Shown here in pieces: positions 8,277 through 16,996 of a stretch of 64,000 nucleotides of DNA. The DNA lies in NCBI RefSeq assembly GCF_000814845.2, contig NZ_CP010431.2, positions 3,596,001-3,660,000 on the forward strand. Reading direction: 5' to 3'. Under the pieces are notes generated by a model. The model saw nothing but the letters and a program-made list of their open reading frames with translations. It was not told the DNA's origin and ran no database searches. The translations under genes were made by a program, and so were the position numbers. Within the stretch, counting starts at the first letter, position 1. Each line of letters opens with the position of its first letter. This DNA is from Pandoraea sputorum. GTDB lineage: Bacteria > Pseudomonadota > Gammaproteobacteria > Burkholderiales > Burkholderiaceae.

Positions 8277-9221
8277 TTAACGGATGATCGTACGCAAGAA
8301 GTCGAGCACCGTCTGCACTTCGCGGTACGTCGGCACGTCCTGCTCGCGTTTTCGCTTACTGCCACCGCCCGCCGCTTTAGGTTTAGGCAGCGACATCGCC
8401 GTGCCTTTGACGCTCGCGGGCATGCCGGGGAAGAAGTCGATGCCAGCAAGCTTTTCGAGTTCGGCCACGCTCACGACCGAATAGTCGCCCGTCGCCTCGT
8501 TCGCCACCAGATACGCGCCCGCCTGCTTGCGCTTCGGGTCGTAGACGACCTTGAAGAGCTGCGTGGGCACCATCACCCGGTCGCCCACCTGCGTGATCGT
8601 CTTGCCCTTGAATAGCGGCCCGGTGATCACGAACAATTCGCCCCGGTCCTGCGCGAGCTTACGCACGCTCGACTCGATACCCGCCCACAGATAACGATTG
8701 TTCTCGCTGTTTTGCGGCACCATGTTCGACAGCGAAAAACTCTCGGACTGTGCCTGCGGGTCCGGCATGTCGGCCGAAGGTGCCATGTGCCCCCGGTCGT
8801 AACCCGAGCGAACGTAATCTCGCAACTCGGCGCGCTCGCTCGCAGGCAATTGCGACTCGGCGTGGAAGTTGTTCACGCGCGAGATCTGGCGAGCGTCGCT
8901 CAGCCCGGCGCGCGTGAGATGTTCCGCGGACCAGAGCGGCGTGCGCGTCACACCCGAGTGCATCACGCCGAACGCACTGAAGCACACCTCGCGTGCGGCG
9001 CGCGTCATGGCGCTGTTGGTGATGTCGGGGGCCGTACCGGACCAGTAGTGATCGCCACAGGCGGATGCCGCAGCATTGGCCGCGTTCGGGAGCGCCACGC
9101 CCCCAACGACGGTCCCGACGGCGAGTACGGAAGAAAGGGAAAGAGCGCTTGCCAACTGCCCGGCCATCGCGCGCAAGCGGCTTGCGCGCACTGCGGTGAC
9201 CGTCCATCGAGACTGCTTCAT
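8277..9221 (-). CDS. Secreted DNA/RNA non-specific endonuclease (NUC1 family)
   Basis: This 314-residue protein is a Serratia-nuclease-like beta-beta-alpha-metal enzyme that cuts DNA and RNA with Mg2+. The signature SGYDRGHMAPSADM (Asp142-Arg-Gly-His145, His145 as general base) is followed by FSLSNMVPQNSENNRYLW, which contains the metal-binding Asn. A signal peptide of about 50 residues ends in PNAANA, so export is expected. The tail after about residue 275 is Lys/Gly-rich before a final helical segment. The ribosome site is weak. Likely roles are nutrient scavenging or degradation of extracellular DNA (inference). Confidence 0.9.
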   Translation of the reverse strand: MKQSRWTVTAVRASRLRAMAGQLASALSLSSVLAVGTVVGGVALPNAANAAASACGDHYWSGTAPDITNSAMTRAAREVCFSAFGVMHSGVTRTPLWSAEHLTRAGLSDARQISRVNNFHAESQLPASERAELRDYVRSGYDRGHMAPSADMPDPQAQSESFSLSNMVPQNSENNRYLWAGIESSVRKLAQDRGELFVITGPLFKGKTITQVGDRVMVPTQLFKVVYDPKRKQAGAYLVANEATGDYSVVSVAELEKLAGIDFFPGMPASVKGTAMSLPKPKAAGGGSKRKREQDVPTYREVQTVLDFLRTIIR

Positions 9222-9272
9222 CGCACTGCTTTGGGGAAGACGTAAGGGGGTGCGATTGTAGCGGATGAACGG

Positions 9273-9431
9273 CTATTCGGGGACGACGTTCCCCGCGCCG
9301 TAAGCGGCGCATTGCAATGTCTGAGCGGGGCCGAGATTGTCACACTCGTCCGCCTGCGCGCTCGGCATCCAGGCCTGCTCAAGGAAGAGCAGGCAGAGCA
9401 TCAACGCGAGCATGAGAAGCAGCGTCTTCAT
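9273..9431 (-). CDS. Small secreted peptide, hypothetical
   Basis: A 52-residue product starting MKTLLLMLALMLCLLFLEQ has a strong signal sequence, with cleavage probably after the AQA of PSAQADE. That leaves about 27 mature residues with two cysteines (ECDNL and LQCAAY). An in-frame ATG nine codons earlier (9458) is an alternative start; neither has a convincing ribosome site. It lies on the same strand as, and 51 bases upstream of, the nuclease start. The family is unknown. Confidence 0.5.
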   Translation of the reverse strand: MKTLLLMLALMLCLLFLEQAWMPSAQADECDNLGPAQTLQCAAYGAGNVVPE

Positions 9432-9545
9432 TGCGGCATCCGGGTTGGGTTGCCGCATTGTATGCGGGGATGTCCGCACAAAGCCCATCCCCGGCACACT
9501 GAATTGTTTCGTTTCGTTACCGAACCTGGCGGGACGTCAGCCCGA

Positions 9546-10190
9546 TCAGGCGTCAGGCACCTCGCCACGTTGCGCGACGAGCGCCGCCAATGTCTCGCTG
9601 TCCGGCCCCAGTGCACGCAGACCGTTCACCACGCCGACGCGGTCGGGCATCGCGCGGTTCTGCGACATCTTGAACTTGCCTTCGATGCGACGAATCGGAA
9701 TCTCCACACCCACAATGGCGCGCAGCATGCCGCTGATGAAGTCCTCCGGGGCATCCTCGACCGCCCACGGCGCGCGAAGGCGGTGCTCCTGCGAGTTCGT
9801 CAGGTCACCGACCAGACGCCGCAGCCAGGCCGCATCGTCGATCACGCGTGGCTTGCCCCACACGTGCACGGCGGCGTAGTTCCACGTAGGCACGACCTTG
9901 CCGTGCTCGGCCTTGGCGGCGTACCACGAGGGGGTGATGTAACCTTGCGGCCCAGTGAACGCGATCAGGCAATCGTCCACATCACGCAACGCCGGTCCAT
10001 GGGGATTGGCGCGCGCCAGATGCCCGCGCAGCGTCCCGAACTCACCTTCGTCGGCGTACATCAAAAACGGAATCGAATCGGCGATCAGTCCCTGCGCCCC
10101 TGCACTCACGAGCAACCCGAGCGGATGCGTACGAATGAGATCGTGCAGGACTTCAGGGCGATCTTCGGAGAAGGCGGCGGGCTGATACAT
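9546..10190 (-). CDS. PaiB-type FMN-binding negative transcriptional regulator
   Basis: The 214-residue protein matches PaiB family proteins over the whole length. It starts MYQPAAFSEDRPEVLHDLIRTHP, followed by the split-barrel flavin-reductase-like core with the ITPSWYAAKAEHGKVVPTWNY motif. PaiB homologues bind FMN or haem-like ligands and in Bacillus repress sporulation and protease genes; in Gram-negative bacteria the role is undefined and may be redox enzymology. The ATG at 10190 fits the family N-terminus. It is a monocistronic gene. Confidence 0.88.
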   Translation of the reverse strand: MYQPAAFSEDRPEVLHDLIRTHPLGLLVSAGAQGLIADSIPFLMYADEGEFGTLRGHLARANPHGPALRDVDDCLIAFTGPQGYITPSWYAAKAEHGKVVPTWNYAAVHVWGKPRVIDDAAWLRRLVGDLTNSQEHRLRAPWAVEDAPEDFISGMLRAIVGVEIPIRRIEGKFKMSQNRAMPDRVGVVNGLRALGPDSETLAALVAQRGEVPDA

Positions 10191-10311
10191 CGATGACTCC
10201 GGACATAGCGGTGGGGTTGGAATGACGCTAAGCGTACGTCCGCGCGTGGCTCCGGGCCAAGACCCAATATCGATGATTTTTTTGATGCCACGCTCAAGCG
10301 CAGAAAAGCGA

Positions 10312-10341
10312 CCTGACGGAGGGCATTCGCCGCCCGTCAGG
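10312..10341 (-). terminator. Hairpin terminator after DUF2501 gene
   Basis: CCTGACGG/CCGTCAGG arms form an 8-bp stem on the minus strand, followed by TCGCTTTTCTG. It lies about 30 bases past the DUF2501 stop codon. The T-tract is short, so efficiency is uncertain. Confidence 0.55.
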
Positions 10342-10368
10342 CATCCACTCCAACGCTACGTGGCGCGG

Positions 10369-10896
10369 TCAAAGGAACGACTTGGCCTGATCGAGCACCT
10401 TGTCGCAGACCTTGCGGGTGAGTTGTTCCTTGAGGCCACCGCCGTTCAGATCGACGGTCTTGCCGTCGGGCGACGACAGCAGCCCCTTCGCGCCGTCGAG
10501 ATAGCCGGGGCTGGCGGCTGGCGAGCCGGACTGCGTGCCGATCTTGCCGAGCAGCTTGTCCTTCACGTCCGTCGCCGAATTCAGATTTGCGCCGCCGAGA
10601 TAATTGTTCTTGATACAGAACTGGAGAACACCGGTCGCGTTGCCGATGCTGCTTGACGTGAGCGAGCCGCCCCCGCCCGACGCCAGGCCACCGAGGCTGC
10701 CCGCCAGACCGCCCGTATTGCCGCCGCCCGAGTTCCCGCCGCCAACGGCGTCCATCAGGTTGCCGATTTGCGCATATGCGGCCATCGGCATGCCGACGGC
10801 TATCACCAGTGCGACGCTCGCGGCGCCCGCACCGGCCCATCGTTTCAGGCCCGCAGTCGTTACGGGGCTTGCCTTGCATTCCATGCGTCGGGACAT
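10369..10896 (-). CDS. DUF2501 domain-containing secreted protein (YjjA-like)
   Basis: The 175-residue protein has an N-terminal export signal (a hydrophobic run from about residue 22, ending AAYAQIG). A Gly/Ser-rich low-complexity linker covers about residues 52-82. The conserved DUF2501 core follows, with VLQFCIKNNYL, DKLLGKIG and the C-terminal KVCDKVLDQAKSFL. Two cysteines, one in each core block, probably pair. YjjA in E. coli is a periplasmic protein of unknown function. The first ATG (10896) is taken; a Met at residue 5 is an alternative. Confidence 0.85.
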   Translation of the reverse strand: MSRRMECKASPVTTAGLKRWAGAGAASVALVIAVGMPMAAYAQIGNLMDAVGGGNSGGGNTGGLAGSLGGLASGGGGSLTSSSIGNATGVLQFCIKNNYLGGANLNSATDVKDKLLGKIGTQSGSPAASPGYLDGAKGLLSSPDGKTVDLNGGGLKEQLTRKVCDKVLDQAKSFL

Positions 10897-10984
10897 ACGA
10901 TCCTCCGGGATGTGAATGACGTGGGGTCAGGTCGAGCCACTATAACAGGCCATCTCCCACGGCCTTTCACACGTCCCGTGCGCC

Positions 10985-12661
10985 TCAGAACAGCGCCGCA
11001 GTCGTATCGACTGTTTCCGGCACGACGACACTGGCTTCGACACCGGCATTTTCCTTGAGCAGGAAGACGAGATGATGTCCGGAGAGCAGCTCGATGCGAC
11101 GGTCGCGCGCGAACTCCTCCACGCCGTCGTCGAACTCGCCGGTGGTGATCAGCATGCCGCGCGCGGCACCAATCTGTTGCATCTCGGAGAGCATCGCGCG
11201 CGCCGCCGTCAGTTCCAGCCGGGCGCTGCGATCCATCTCGCGGAAGATGTGGACGACGACGTCACCGCCGAAAATCGGATGCGGGTCCCATGCGCGGCAC
11301 GTCAGCATGCCCTCCTGTTCGCCGGGCACCAGCGGCGGCCCTTCGAAACCGTGCGAGCGCAGCAGATGGAACATCACTTGCGTGAAGTCCTTGTCACTGA
11401 GCGTCATCAGATTGAAGCGGCGATCGACGGCCACATCGGCATCGGTGATGACTTGCGTCATATCGACACCTGCCACCGGCGTTACCGCTTGCAGCGCGCC
11501 GGGTCGTGCCGATACGCGTGCACCGAGCGCCGCCAGATGCGTGGCGGCGTCGCCTTCGGTCAGCACGAGCGCCGCGAAATCGGCGCGGGCTGCATGCACA
11601 CTCGCGAGACAGACGCGTGCGTCGCCATCATTCGCGTACAGGTTGAGGACAACGGCCCCCACGTGTCGTAGCGGATCTGCGGCGAACAACTCATGCAGCG
11701 AACGCAACATGATCTGTTGCAGCGCACCTGCATAGGCCTGTGCGCGGATGGCGTCACCTGCGGGCGTACCTTGCACGGCGTCTTCCGCTGCGTTGTAGTG
11801 ATAGTCGAGCGCCGTCGGCACGGCGGCGTCGAGCGTTGGCACGTCGTACCCGATAGCCAGCAGCTTGAGGTTCTCGACGTAATGTGCGGCGAGCGTTTGC
11901 GCGAACGCTTCCGGATACGGACTGCGGCTGAGCACGATGCGCGCGTACCCCGTCACGGCAGCCGCCTCGCCGCGCAGCAGTGCGCCTTCGAAATCGGCCA
12001 CGGCCGCGTTGTGACGGGCGCTCTCGGCGCGCGCCGCTTCCGTCGCCTTTTGCTGCGCAATCTGAAGGATCATCGACCCCTGGGTCCGGCGAATCTTCGA
12101 GGCTTCGTATTCGCGCTCCGCGTGGACGAACTCGCTGCGCGCCTTGGCGACGGCCTGCTCATAGCGTCCGGACGCGCCAGGCATCGCCAGCGCCAGTCGC
12201 CCCGGCTTCTCCGGCGCGAACGTCTCCCACTCGGGCTTCGCCAGAATCTTCGGCAAATGTCGCGTATCAAGCACGGGAGGCGTATTGCGCGCGCGCAGAT
12301 CGGCCGGAGGAATGCGCAGGTCGCGGGTGAGTCCATCGGCAAGCAGACGCGCCAGTCGCGCCACTTCGAACTTCGCGCGTGCGCCCTGAGCGGCGGCTTC
12401 CGCCTGCCGCCATGCCAGGCGCAAGCGCTCGCTCGCAACCGGGTCGGCGGCCGGTGCGTCTTCCCAGGCGCGTTGCGCCTGATCCAGCGCTCGGACTTCC
12501 GCCAGCGAGCGTAACTGCGATTGTGCGTGCTGCTGTTCGCGCGTGTGTGCTGCGCGCCAGAACTCGCGCGCCAGCCGATCGATGATGCTCTCGAATCCCC
12601 GATTCACTACTGCCCCCGCATGCAATTTTGATTTTGTTTTGACGAGCGAATTGACTGCCAT
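10985..12661 (-). CDS. Large Mrr-like restriction-endonuclease-fold protein with coiled-coil N-terminus
   Basis: This 558-residue protein has a long, charged, Ala/Gln/Glu-rich helical N-terminal half (about residues 20-230, likely coiled coil). A middle alpha-helical region follows, and then a C-terminal domain of about 115 residues that aligns by eye with Mrr_cat: DKDFTQVMFHLLRSHGF, then GMLITTGEFDDGVEEFARDR, then IELLSGHHLVFLL. The usual D-...-(Q/E)-x-K catalytic residues are not seen: the core strand reads GGDVVVHIFREMD. The ATG at 12661 is chosen because a GAGG lies 11 bases upstream; in-frame codons continue further upstream. It may bind modified DNA without cutting it, or not be a nuclease at all. 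Confidence 0.7.
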   Translation of the reverse strand: MAVNSLVKTKSKLHAGAVVNRGFESIIDRLAREFWRAAHTREQQHAQSQLRSLAEVRALDQAQRAWEDAPAADPVASERLRLAWRQAEAAAQGARAKFEVARLARLLADGLTRDLRIPPADLRARNTPPVLDTRHLPKILAKPEWETFAPEKPGRLALAMPGASGRYEQAVAKARSEFVHAEREYEASKIRRTQGSMILQIAQQKATEAARAESARHNAAVADFEGALLRGEAAAVTGYARIVLSRSPYPEAFAQTLAAHYVENLKLLAIGYDVPTLDAAVPTALDYHYNAAEDAVQGTPAGDAIRAQAYAGALQQIMLRSLHELFAADPLRHVGAVVLNLYANDGDARVCLASVHAARADFAALVLTEGDAATHLAALGARVSARPGALQAVTPVAGVDMTQVITDADVAVDRRFNLMTLSDKDFTQVMFHLLRSHGFEGPPLVPGEQEGMLTCRAWDPHPIFGGDVVVHIFREMDRSARLELTAARAMLSEMQQIGAARGMLITTGEFDDGVEEFARDRRIELLSGHHLVFLLKENAGVEASVVVPETVDTTAALF

Positions 12662-13189
12662 ACCTCGGCCATACCTCGGCCATGCCCGGACCATGGCCGA
12701 GCTGCGCCGCAACGGTCTGCCCTTCTCTCGGTATCGTCGTGCGGTCAAGCCGTCCACCGCCGACAAATTCCAACCATTTCCAACGCTTACGTAGGGGACG
12801 ATTGTAGGACGTTGCCCCGGTTCGCCGCAAAAAAATCTTTGATTCTCAAGAGATCGGAGCATGTCACGGTTGCAACGCCAGCACACTGACCGTCATCAAA
12901 CCGCCATCGCCGCCGGGCAAGCTCCGGGATCAGGCCCCGCCATCGCGGTCTCCCCGGTCAGACGGCCGACGCGTCCGTTGCCAACACCAGCGCCAACGGC
13001 CTTCAATGACTTACGTCGGCAGGTCCGCGTGCCGAACGGCGCTCAACGCCGCATGAATACCCCGCTTTTGGGACGAGCCCACCCCCGGGGCACCAATGGC
13101 GACTACCATGACGCGATCTCGCCGAACGTCGCCCAGTGTTGCCGGTTCCCGACGTCCGGCAGTTGCCCCCTCTTCTCCGAAATCGCGTC
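12662..13189. other. Intergenic region with short direct repeat
   Basis: This 528-base gap separates two divergent genes. An 11-base direct repeat (TACCTCGGCCA) occurs twice in tandem at 12661-12682, overlapping the start of the Mrr-like gene. No other protein-like frame or RNA gene was recognised. It should contain two divergent promoters. Confidence 0.5.
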
Positions 13190-13888
13190 ATGACCGAACT
13201 CGCTCCGAACGCCGCCCCCGGCACCCCGCCCGCCGCTGCCACTTCGACGCCCTGTCTGCGCACTGCATGGTTCAGCGCGCTGGCCTGCCTGCTGCTCGCC
13301 CTCGTCGCAATTCCCTGGATCGACCGCCCAGTTGTCGACTTCGCGCATGCGCACACCCAAGGCACTCGCTGGATTCAGCACATCGCAGAGTTGCCTTCGC
13401 CGTTGTTCGTGTTGGCTTGGCCGACGTTTCTAATCGTCGGCGCGGTGTTGTTCTGGCGTCGCAAGCTGCCGTCGTGGGCCGTCACGTTGTGGCTCGCGGC
13501 AGGCGCAGTCGGCGTTGGCAGTCTGGCCAAGCAAGCATTGAAATTCGTCTTCGGACGCACCTGGCCTGCCACGTGGATCCATGAGAACCCATCGTATTTG
13601 CGCGACGGCGTTTTCGAATTCCGGTTCTTTGGCGGCAACAGCGCGGCCTTCGCATCGTTTCCCTCCGGTCACCTCACCGTGATTCTCGCGTTCACGACCG
13701 TACTCGCCCTGCGTCATCGCGTGCTTCGCGCGCCATGCGCCATCGCCATCGGACTGACGGCCTTCGGGCAACTCGCCGCCGCCTATCACTGGACGAGCGA
13801 CGCGCTCGCCGGGGCCGCCCTTGGCATCGCCGTCGGTTCGCTCTTCGTCATGGCCTGGCAGCACTGGCAGGCAGACCATCGCGCCTGA
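13190..13888 (+). CDS. PAP2 superfamily membrane phosphatase
   Basis: The 232-residue integral membrane protein has about six hydrophobic segments and the three acid-phosphatase motifs in order: KFVFGRTWP (motif 1), FPSGH (motif 2) and AYHWTSD (motif 3, with His and Asp). Such enzymes dephosphorylate undecaprenyl pyrophosphate, phosphatidylglycerol phosphate or lipid A, with active sites facing the periplasm. Motif 1 is slightly relaxed (RT instead of RP). The ATG at 13190 is preferred over one 18 codons upstream because the protein-like sequence starts there. Confidence 0.88.
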   Translation: MTELAPNAAPGTPPAAATSTPCLRTAWFSALACLLLALVAIPWIDRPVVDFAHAHTQGTRWIQHIAELPSPLFVLAWPTFLIVGAVLFWRRKLPSWAVTLWLAAGAVGVGSLAKQALKFVFGRTWPATWIHENPSYLRDGVFEFRFFGGNSAAFASFPSGHLTVILAFTTVLALRHRVLRAPCAIAIGLTAFGQLAAAYHWTSDALAGAALGIAVGSLFVMAWQHWQADHRA

Positions 13889-13932
13889 ACCAGACGTACG
13901 ACAGCGCGCCGAGCGGCGCCTCCCGAATGCCA

Positions 13933-13960
13933 CGATCCCGTGCATCTGCGCACGGGATCG
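13933..13960. terminator. Strong hairpin between PAP2 and TSUP genes
   Basis: The arms CGATCCCGTGC and GCACGGGATCG form a perfect 11-bp stem with a 6-base loop. No T-tract follows, so it may be an RNA-stability hairpin or a weak terminator behind the PAP2 gene. Confidence 0.5.
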
Positions 13961-13989
13961 CCGCATAATGTCGGCGGAAAACTAAAAAT

Positions 13990-14751
13990 ATGACCGCCGA
14001 TCCACTGCTTCCCCTCCTCCCGCTCATCGCCGGTGCCTGTATCGGCGGCTTCGTTCAAGGCTTGTCCGGCTTTGCGTTCAGTCTGGTGGCACTGTCCTTC
14101 TGGGCGTGGTCGCTCCCTCCCACGCTGGCCGGCCCGCTCGCCGCCTTCTGCTCGCTCGTCGGCCAGATCCTCGCGTTGCGCACAGTACGTCGGGCCGTGC
14201 CGCTGGCGCGTCTTGCACCGTTCGTGTTGTGCGGACTGGTGGGTGTTCCGGTTGGCGTGTGGATTCTGCGCTACCTCGACCCGGTGTGGTTTCGGGCGGG
14301 CATCGGCGCCATCCTCGTCGTCTATTGTTCGATCCTGTTGCTCGCGGCGCACCTGCCACGCATTGCGCACGGCGGCCGCGCGGCTGACGGCGTCGTCGGT
14401 TTCATCGGCGGGGTGATGGGTGGCATCGGGGGGCTCGTCGGCGTAGTGCCCACGCTCTGGTGCACGCTGCGCGGATGGGACAAAGACATGCAGCGCGCCG
14501 TCATGCAGATCTTTTTCATCGTGATGCACACACTCACCATCACGCTGTACGCCGTGCAGGGCGTCATCACCGCGCAGACATTGCATGTGTTCGCGATTGC
14601 CGTGCCGTCGATGATCCTGCCGACGCTCGCGGGCGCGTGGGCTTACAAGTTCCTTTCCGATCACATGTTCCGACGCATGGTGCTGGCGCTGCTGGCCTGC
14701 TCCGGCGTGACGTTGCTCGTCGGCACGGTGCCCGAGCTACTGGCGCGCTAG
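13990..14751 (+). CDS. TSUP family (TauE/SafE) inner-membrane permease
   Basis: The 253-residue protein has eight or so hydrophobic segments arranged as two related halves. The N-terminal GACIGGFVQGLSGFAFSLVAL and the second-half GFIGGVMGGIGGLVGVVPTLW are the paired TauE/SafE glycine-rich motifs. TSUP carriers move sulfite, sulfoacetate, taurine-derived anions or other organic anions. Nothing in the immediate context fixes the substrate. The start is the first ATG of the frame. Confidence 0.88.
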   Translation: MTADPLLPLLPLIAGACIGGFVQGLSGFAFSLVALSFWAWSLPPTLAGPLAAFCSLVGQILALRTVRRAVPLARLAPFVLCGLVGVPVGVWILRYLDPVWFRAGIGAILVVYCSILLLAAHLPRIAHGGRAADGVVGFIGGVMGGIGGLVGVVPTLWCTLRGWDKDMQRAVMQIFFIVMHTLTITLYAVQGVITAQTLHVFAIAVPSMILPTLAGAWAYKFLSDHMFRRMVLALLACSGVTLLVGTVPELLAR

Positions 14752-14928
14752 GGCCGCCTCAGGATCGCCCCAGGATCGCGTCAAGACGGACGTCGCGCAG
14801 ACAATCTCCGTCATTGCCCGTGAGGGTACGCGCGTTCGGAAACACGTTCGATGCAAACGAGCATCAGGCCCCGGCGTTACGATGGGACGATTCCCGTCGC
14901 CTGCCGGGCTCGCCCCCGCGTCCTTGCC

Positions 14929-15591
14929 ATGTCTGCCGTAGCCTCGTTTCTCGATCGTGCCGCCGCAGGCAATGCGCTGGCCGAAGTGCTCGCCACGCAC
15001 GCGTTGCTGTCGCGCTGCGCACCTCCCCTTGTGCTCGCCATCCCGCGTGGCGGGGTGCCGGTCGCTCTGCCGATCGCACGCCAATTGAATGGCACGCTCG
15101 ACGTGTTGCTCGCGCACAAGCTGCGAGCGCCCCATCAGGCCGAACTCGCAGTCGGCGCAGTCGACGAATTCGGCGGCATCTTTCTCGCCGACCACGCGCT
15201 CTCGCTCGGCGCAACCGGCACGTATCTCTCGCATGAGAGTGCGCGTCAGCGCGCGTTGATTCAGCAGCGGCGTCAGGCCTATACGCCGGGACGCGGCGCA
15301 CCGCACGTCGCGGGTCGCCCCGTCGTCATCGTTGACGACGGCATTGCGACGGGCGCCACGATGACGGCTGCGTTGCGCGCGATGCGACGACTGGGCGCGA
15401 CGCCGCTCGTGGCGTGCGCACCGGTCGGCGCACGCGACGCCATCGCGCGTCTGAGCGCGCTGGCCGACGCCGTCGTCTGTCTGGAAACGCCGCAGCCGTT
15501 CTATGCGGTCAGCGTGGCGTACAGCGATTTCGTGCAGACGGACGACGCGACCGTCATAGCCTTGCTCGCGATGGCGGCGGATCGTCCTTGA
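14929..15591 (+). CDS. Phosphoribosyltransferase-domain protein
   Basis: The 220-residue protein has a type I PRTase fold. The PRPP-binding signature VVIVDDGIATGATM is near residue 125 and the conserved VLAIPRGGVPVALPIA near residue 35. Proteins of this size and pattern in proteobacteria are generic phosphoribosyltransferases, often near dienelactone-hydrolase-like or erythromycin-esterase-like genes, with unproven substrates. An upstream in-frame ATG at 14851 would add 26 residues without family likeness. There is no clear operon partner, and the next gene begins 243 bases later. Confidence 0.85.
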   Translation: MSAVASFLDRAAAGNALAEVLATHALLSRCAPPLVLAIPRGGVPVALPIARQLNGTLDVLLAHKLRAPHQAELAVGAVDEFGGIFLADHALSLGATGTYLSHESARQRALIQQRRQAYTPGRGAPHVAGRPVVIVDDGIATGATMTAALRAMRRLGATPLVACAPVGARDAIARLSALADAVVCLETPQPFYAVSVAYSDFVQTDDATVIALLAMAADRP

Positions 15592-15834
15592 TTCGCCGTC
15601 CACCTCTGCCCACAAATCACCGTCGCCCCTTCTCCTCGACGACACCCGCACGTCCGGCATTGCCCGCCGTAGCGGCGCACCCCGCGATTGCACTACACTT
15701 GAGCCTGCTGCGCGCAACGTAGCGGTCGGCTCACCTTGAATCGCCACGACGTCAGGGATCACGACCGGTACATCCCGAATCACGAGCGCGCGGCATGCGC
15801 CGCCTCTTGCCCCTCAGTGTCGATGGAGCCTGTG

Positions 15835-16365
15835 ATGACGACGTCCCTGATTCTCAACGTGATCGGTCCGGATCGCCCGGGTCTGGTCAATGCGATCGCC
15901 GATCGCGCCACCGCCGCCGGTGCCAACTGGCTGGAAAGCCGTCTCGCCAATCTTGCCGGCCAGTTCGCCGGCATCATCCATCTTCAGGTCCCCGACGAGC
16001 ACACGGAAACGCTCACCAAAGCGCTACACGCGCTTCAGACGCACGGCCTGCAAATCTCCGTCACCCGCGCGCAAAGTGCCGCCGCCGATCCGGGCGCGCG
16101 CGTGCTTCAGCTCGATCTAGTCGGACAGGACCATCCGGGCATCGTCAAGGAAATCTCGCACGTGTTATTCACGCGCGGCATCTCCATCGACGAACTCGCC
16201 ACAGAGTGTGTCGAGGGCTCGATGTCCGGCGGCACACTGTTTCGTGCGACAGCGCGCCTGCACGTGCCTGCGAGCGTAAGCACCGATGCATTGCGTGAGG
16301 TTCTGGAAAGTCTGGCCGACGACCTGATGGTCGATGTCGAACTCGATTCGCCTCCCGGTGCGTGA
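15835..16365 (+). CDS. GcvR-like ACT-domain regulatory protein
   Basis: The 176-residue protein consists of two ACT domains (about residues 1-80 and 90-172). Each begins with the ligand-binding motif: LNVIGPDRPGLVNAI and LDLVGQDHPGIVKEI. This is the layout of glycine cleavage transcriptional repressor GcvR, which binds the activator GcvA and responds to glycine. TGGAG sits 9 bases before the ATG at 15835; a start 33 codons upstream looks non-coding. The SRPBCC gene starts 10 bases after the stop, so the two may be cotranscribed. Confidence 0.85.
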   Translation: MTTSLILNVIGPDRPGLVNAIADRATAAGANWLESRLANLAGQFAGIIHLQVPDEHTETLTKALHALQTHGLQISVTRAQSAAADPGARVLQLDLVGQDHPGIVKEISHVLFTRGISIDELATECVEGSMSGGTLFRATARLHVPASVSTDALREVLESLADDLMVDVELDSPPGA

Positions 16366-16375
16366 GCGCGTGCCG

Positions 16376-16957
16376 ATGAAGCGAGTCTTCCTGTTCCTGC
16401 TCGGGGCGGTGGCCATCGTCGCCCTGCTGTCTTTGTTGCCCCTGCCGTTCGAGCGCCAGACGCATGTCGTCACTGTGGTCACGCTGCGTGCCCCGCCGCA
16501 AGCCGTCTACGACTACGTGACGACGCCGGCGAACTGGCCGAAATGGCACCCCGCATCGCTCGCCGTGCAAGGCATGACCGATCATCCGCTGACGGTCGGG
16601 GAGGAAGTGGCCGAAGAGTTCCGGCTCGCGGGACGTCACGGCATCCTTCACTGGAAGGTCGTGGAGGCGAAGCCGCCGTTCGAGTGGCGCATCGAAGGAG
16701 AGGTCAACCGACGGCCCTCGGGTGCAGTGCGTTACACGCTGACGCCGGACGGCACGGGTACGCGCTTCAAGCGCGACTTTATGTATCGCACCCCGAATCT
16801 GCTGTTTCTGATTCTCGATCCTGTCTTTATCGGCCCGCGCATGCGTGCCGAGTCCGCGCAGGGGGCCAAGCAGCTTGAGCAGATGTTCGAGGCGCTCGCA
16901 CCGGGCATACCGTCACCGGCATCTGTGCCGGACGCCGCTAGCAGCGCGGGGCAGTAG
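16376..16957 (+). CDS. SRPBCC (START-like) family protein with N-terminal membrane anchor
   Basis: This 193-residue protein has one hydrophobic segment at residues 3-22 (FLFLLGAVAIVALLSLLPL), a signal anchor or signal peptide. A polyketide-cyclase/dehydrase-type SRPBCC domain follows, with LRAPPQAVYDYVTTPANWPKWHP at its start. These domains bind hydrophobic ligands in a deep cavity. The gene follows the GcvR-like gene by 10 bases. The biochemical role is unknown. Confidence 0.8.
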   Translation: MKRVFLFLLGAVAIVALLSLLPLPFERQTHVVTVVTLRAPPQAVYDYVTTPANWPKWHPASLAVQGMTDHPLTVGEEVAEEFRLAGRHGILHWKVVEAKPPFEWRIEGEVNRRPSGAVRYTLTPDGTGTRFKRDFMYRTPNLLFLILDPVFIGPRMRAESAQGAKQLEQMFEALAPGIPSPASVPDAASSAGQ

Positions 16958-16996
16958 GCAGCGCCCTGCCCCTGCGCGCTCTCCGGACGCGGCCGA

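Noticed and set aside
12861..13193. A 110-codon plus-strand frame between the Mrr-like and PAP2 genes
   Set aside because: The translation is Pro/Arg/Thr-rich, lacks structure, and overlaps the PAP2 start.
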